Shown one piece after another: positions 63,967-64,000 of a stretch of DNA of 64,000 nucleotides (positions are counted from its first letter, which is position 1; each line of letters begins with the position of its first letter). Made by a program: the position numbers and the translations under genes. The stretch is from positions 248,001 through 312,000 of the forward strand of contig NZ_JADOEL010000002.1 in the NCBI RefSeq assembly GCF_015645465.1, given 5' to 3'. This stretch comes from Herminiimonas contaminans (GTDB lineage Bacteria > Pseudomonadota > Gammaproteobacteria > Burkholderiales > Burkholderiaceae_D). The notes under the pieces are model-generated. The model was not told the origin of the DNA and did not search any database. It worked only from the letters and a program-made list of their open reading frames with translations.

Positions 63967-64000
63967 ATTAGAAGCTGGGATTCGCCTACATCCTGCAGGC

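Noticed and set aside
1-64000. CRISPR arrays, tRNA or rRNA genes, transposases, prophage genes
   Set aside because: Looked for by eye on both strands; no regularly spaced direct repeats, T-loop signatures or transposase motifs were found.

Overview
The window reads as chromosome of a betaproteobacterium in the order Burkholderiales, most like the Oxalobacteraceae (Herminiimonas/Janthinobacterium type). This rests on protein character (RibBX-type riboflavin fusion, class-2 LeuA, betaproteobacterial RdgC, MinCDE and YggX forms, split chromate transporter) and on moderately GC-rich coding DNA. It is an inference, since no rRNA or tRNA gene is present. No phage, transposase, CRISPR array or plasmid gene was seen. 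Most of the DNA is core genome; the novelty is mainly in non-coding DNA.

Layout. 1-1.8 kb: 5' part of ubiD and a lytic transglycosylase with a long leader. 1.9-5.5 kb (minus): riboflavin operon ribBX-ribH-nusB-aminotransferase. 5.6-9.6 kb: LysR regulator divergent from a haloacetate-dehalogenase-like hydrolase and a second-type leuC-leuD pair. 9.6-12.9 kb (minus): GGDEF-EAL sensor plus PhnD-like binding protein. 13-17.3 kb: small secreted proteins, selD, and leuA preceded by two leucine-rich leader peptides. 17.4-22 kb: fatty acid cis/trans isomerase and egtD-egtB (ergothioneine). 22.3-25.7 kb: ABC exporter, thyA, folA. 25.9-29 kb: basic amino acid decarboxylase, VOC protein, PliI-like lysozyme inhibitor. 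29-31.2 kb: split chromate transporter with divergent LysR. 31-41 kb: exported proteins of unknown role, dcd, hrpA, argA, yggX, rdgC. 41-45.5 kb: minCDE and glutathione-dependent formaldehyde oxidation (frmA, fghA). 45.5-54 kb: chemoreceptor, unusual pseudouridine synthase, unknown protein, ygiQ, a compound palindromic repeat, gshA. 54-58 kb: envelope stress lipoproteins, Crp/Fnr regulator, candidate sRNA, MgtC/DUF4010 membrane protein. 58-64 kb: two small unknown proteins, two similar RNA-like units around DnaA boxes, then a Fur-controlled FecI-FecR-TonB receptor iron cassette.

Connections. gshA, frmA/fghA and egtBD form a low-molecular-weight thiol theme (glutathione use, ergothioneine). 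thyA-folA and dcd serve dTMP supply. The best candidates for undescribed biology are the leuA leader (two Leu-rich peptides, a possible leaderless start and an RNA switch), a 64-nt CU-rich sRNA candidate at 56593-56656, the paired RNA-like units at 59013-59132 and 59372-59485, and the nested palindromic element at 51845-52116. None of these has been tested by search or folding software here.
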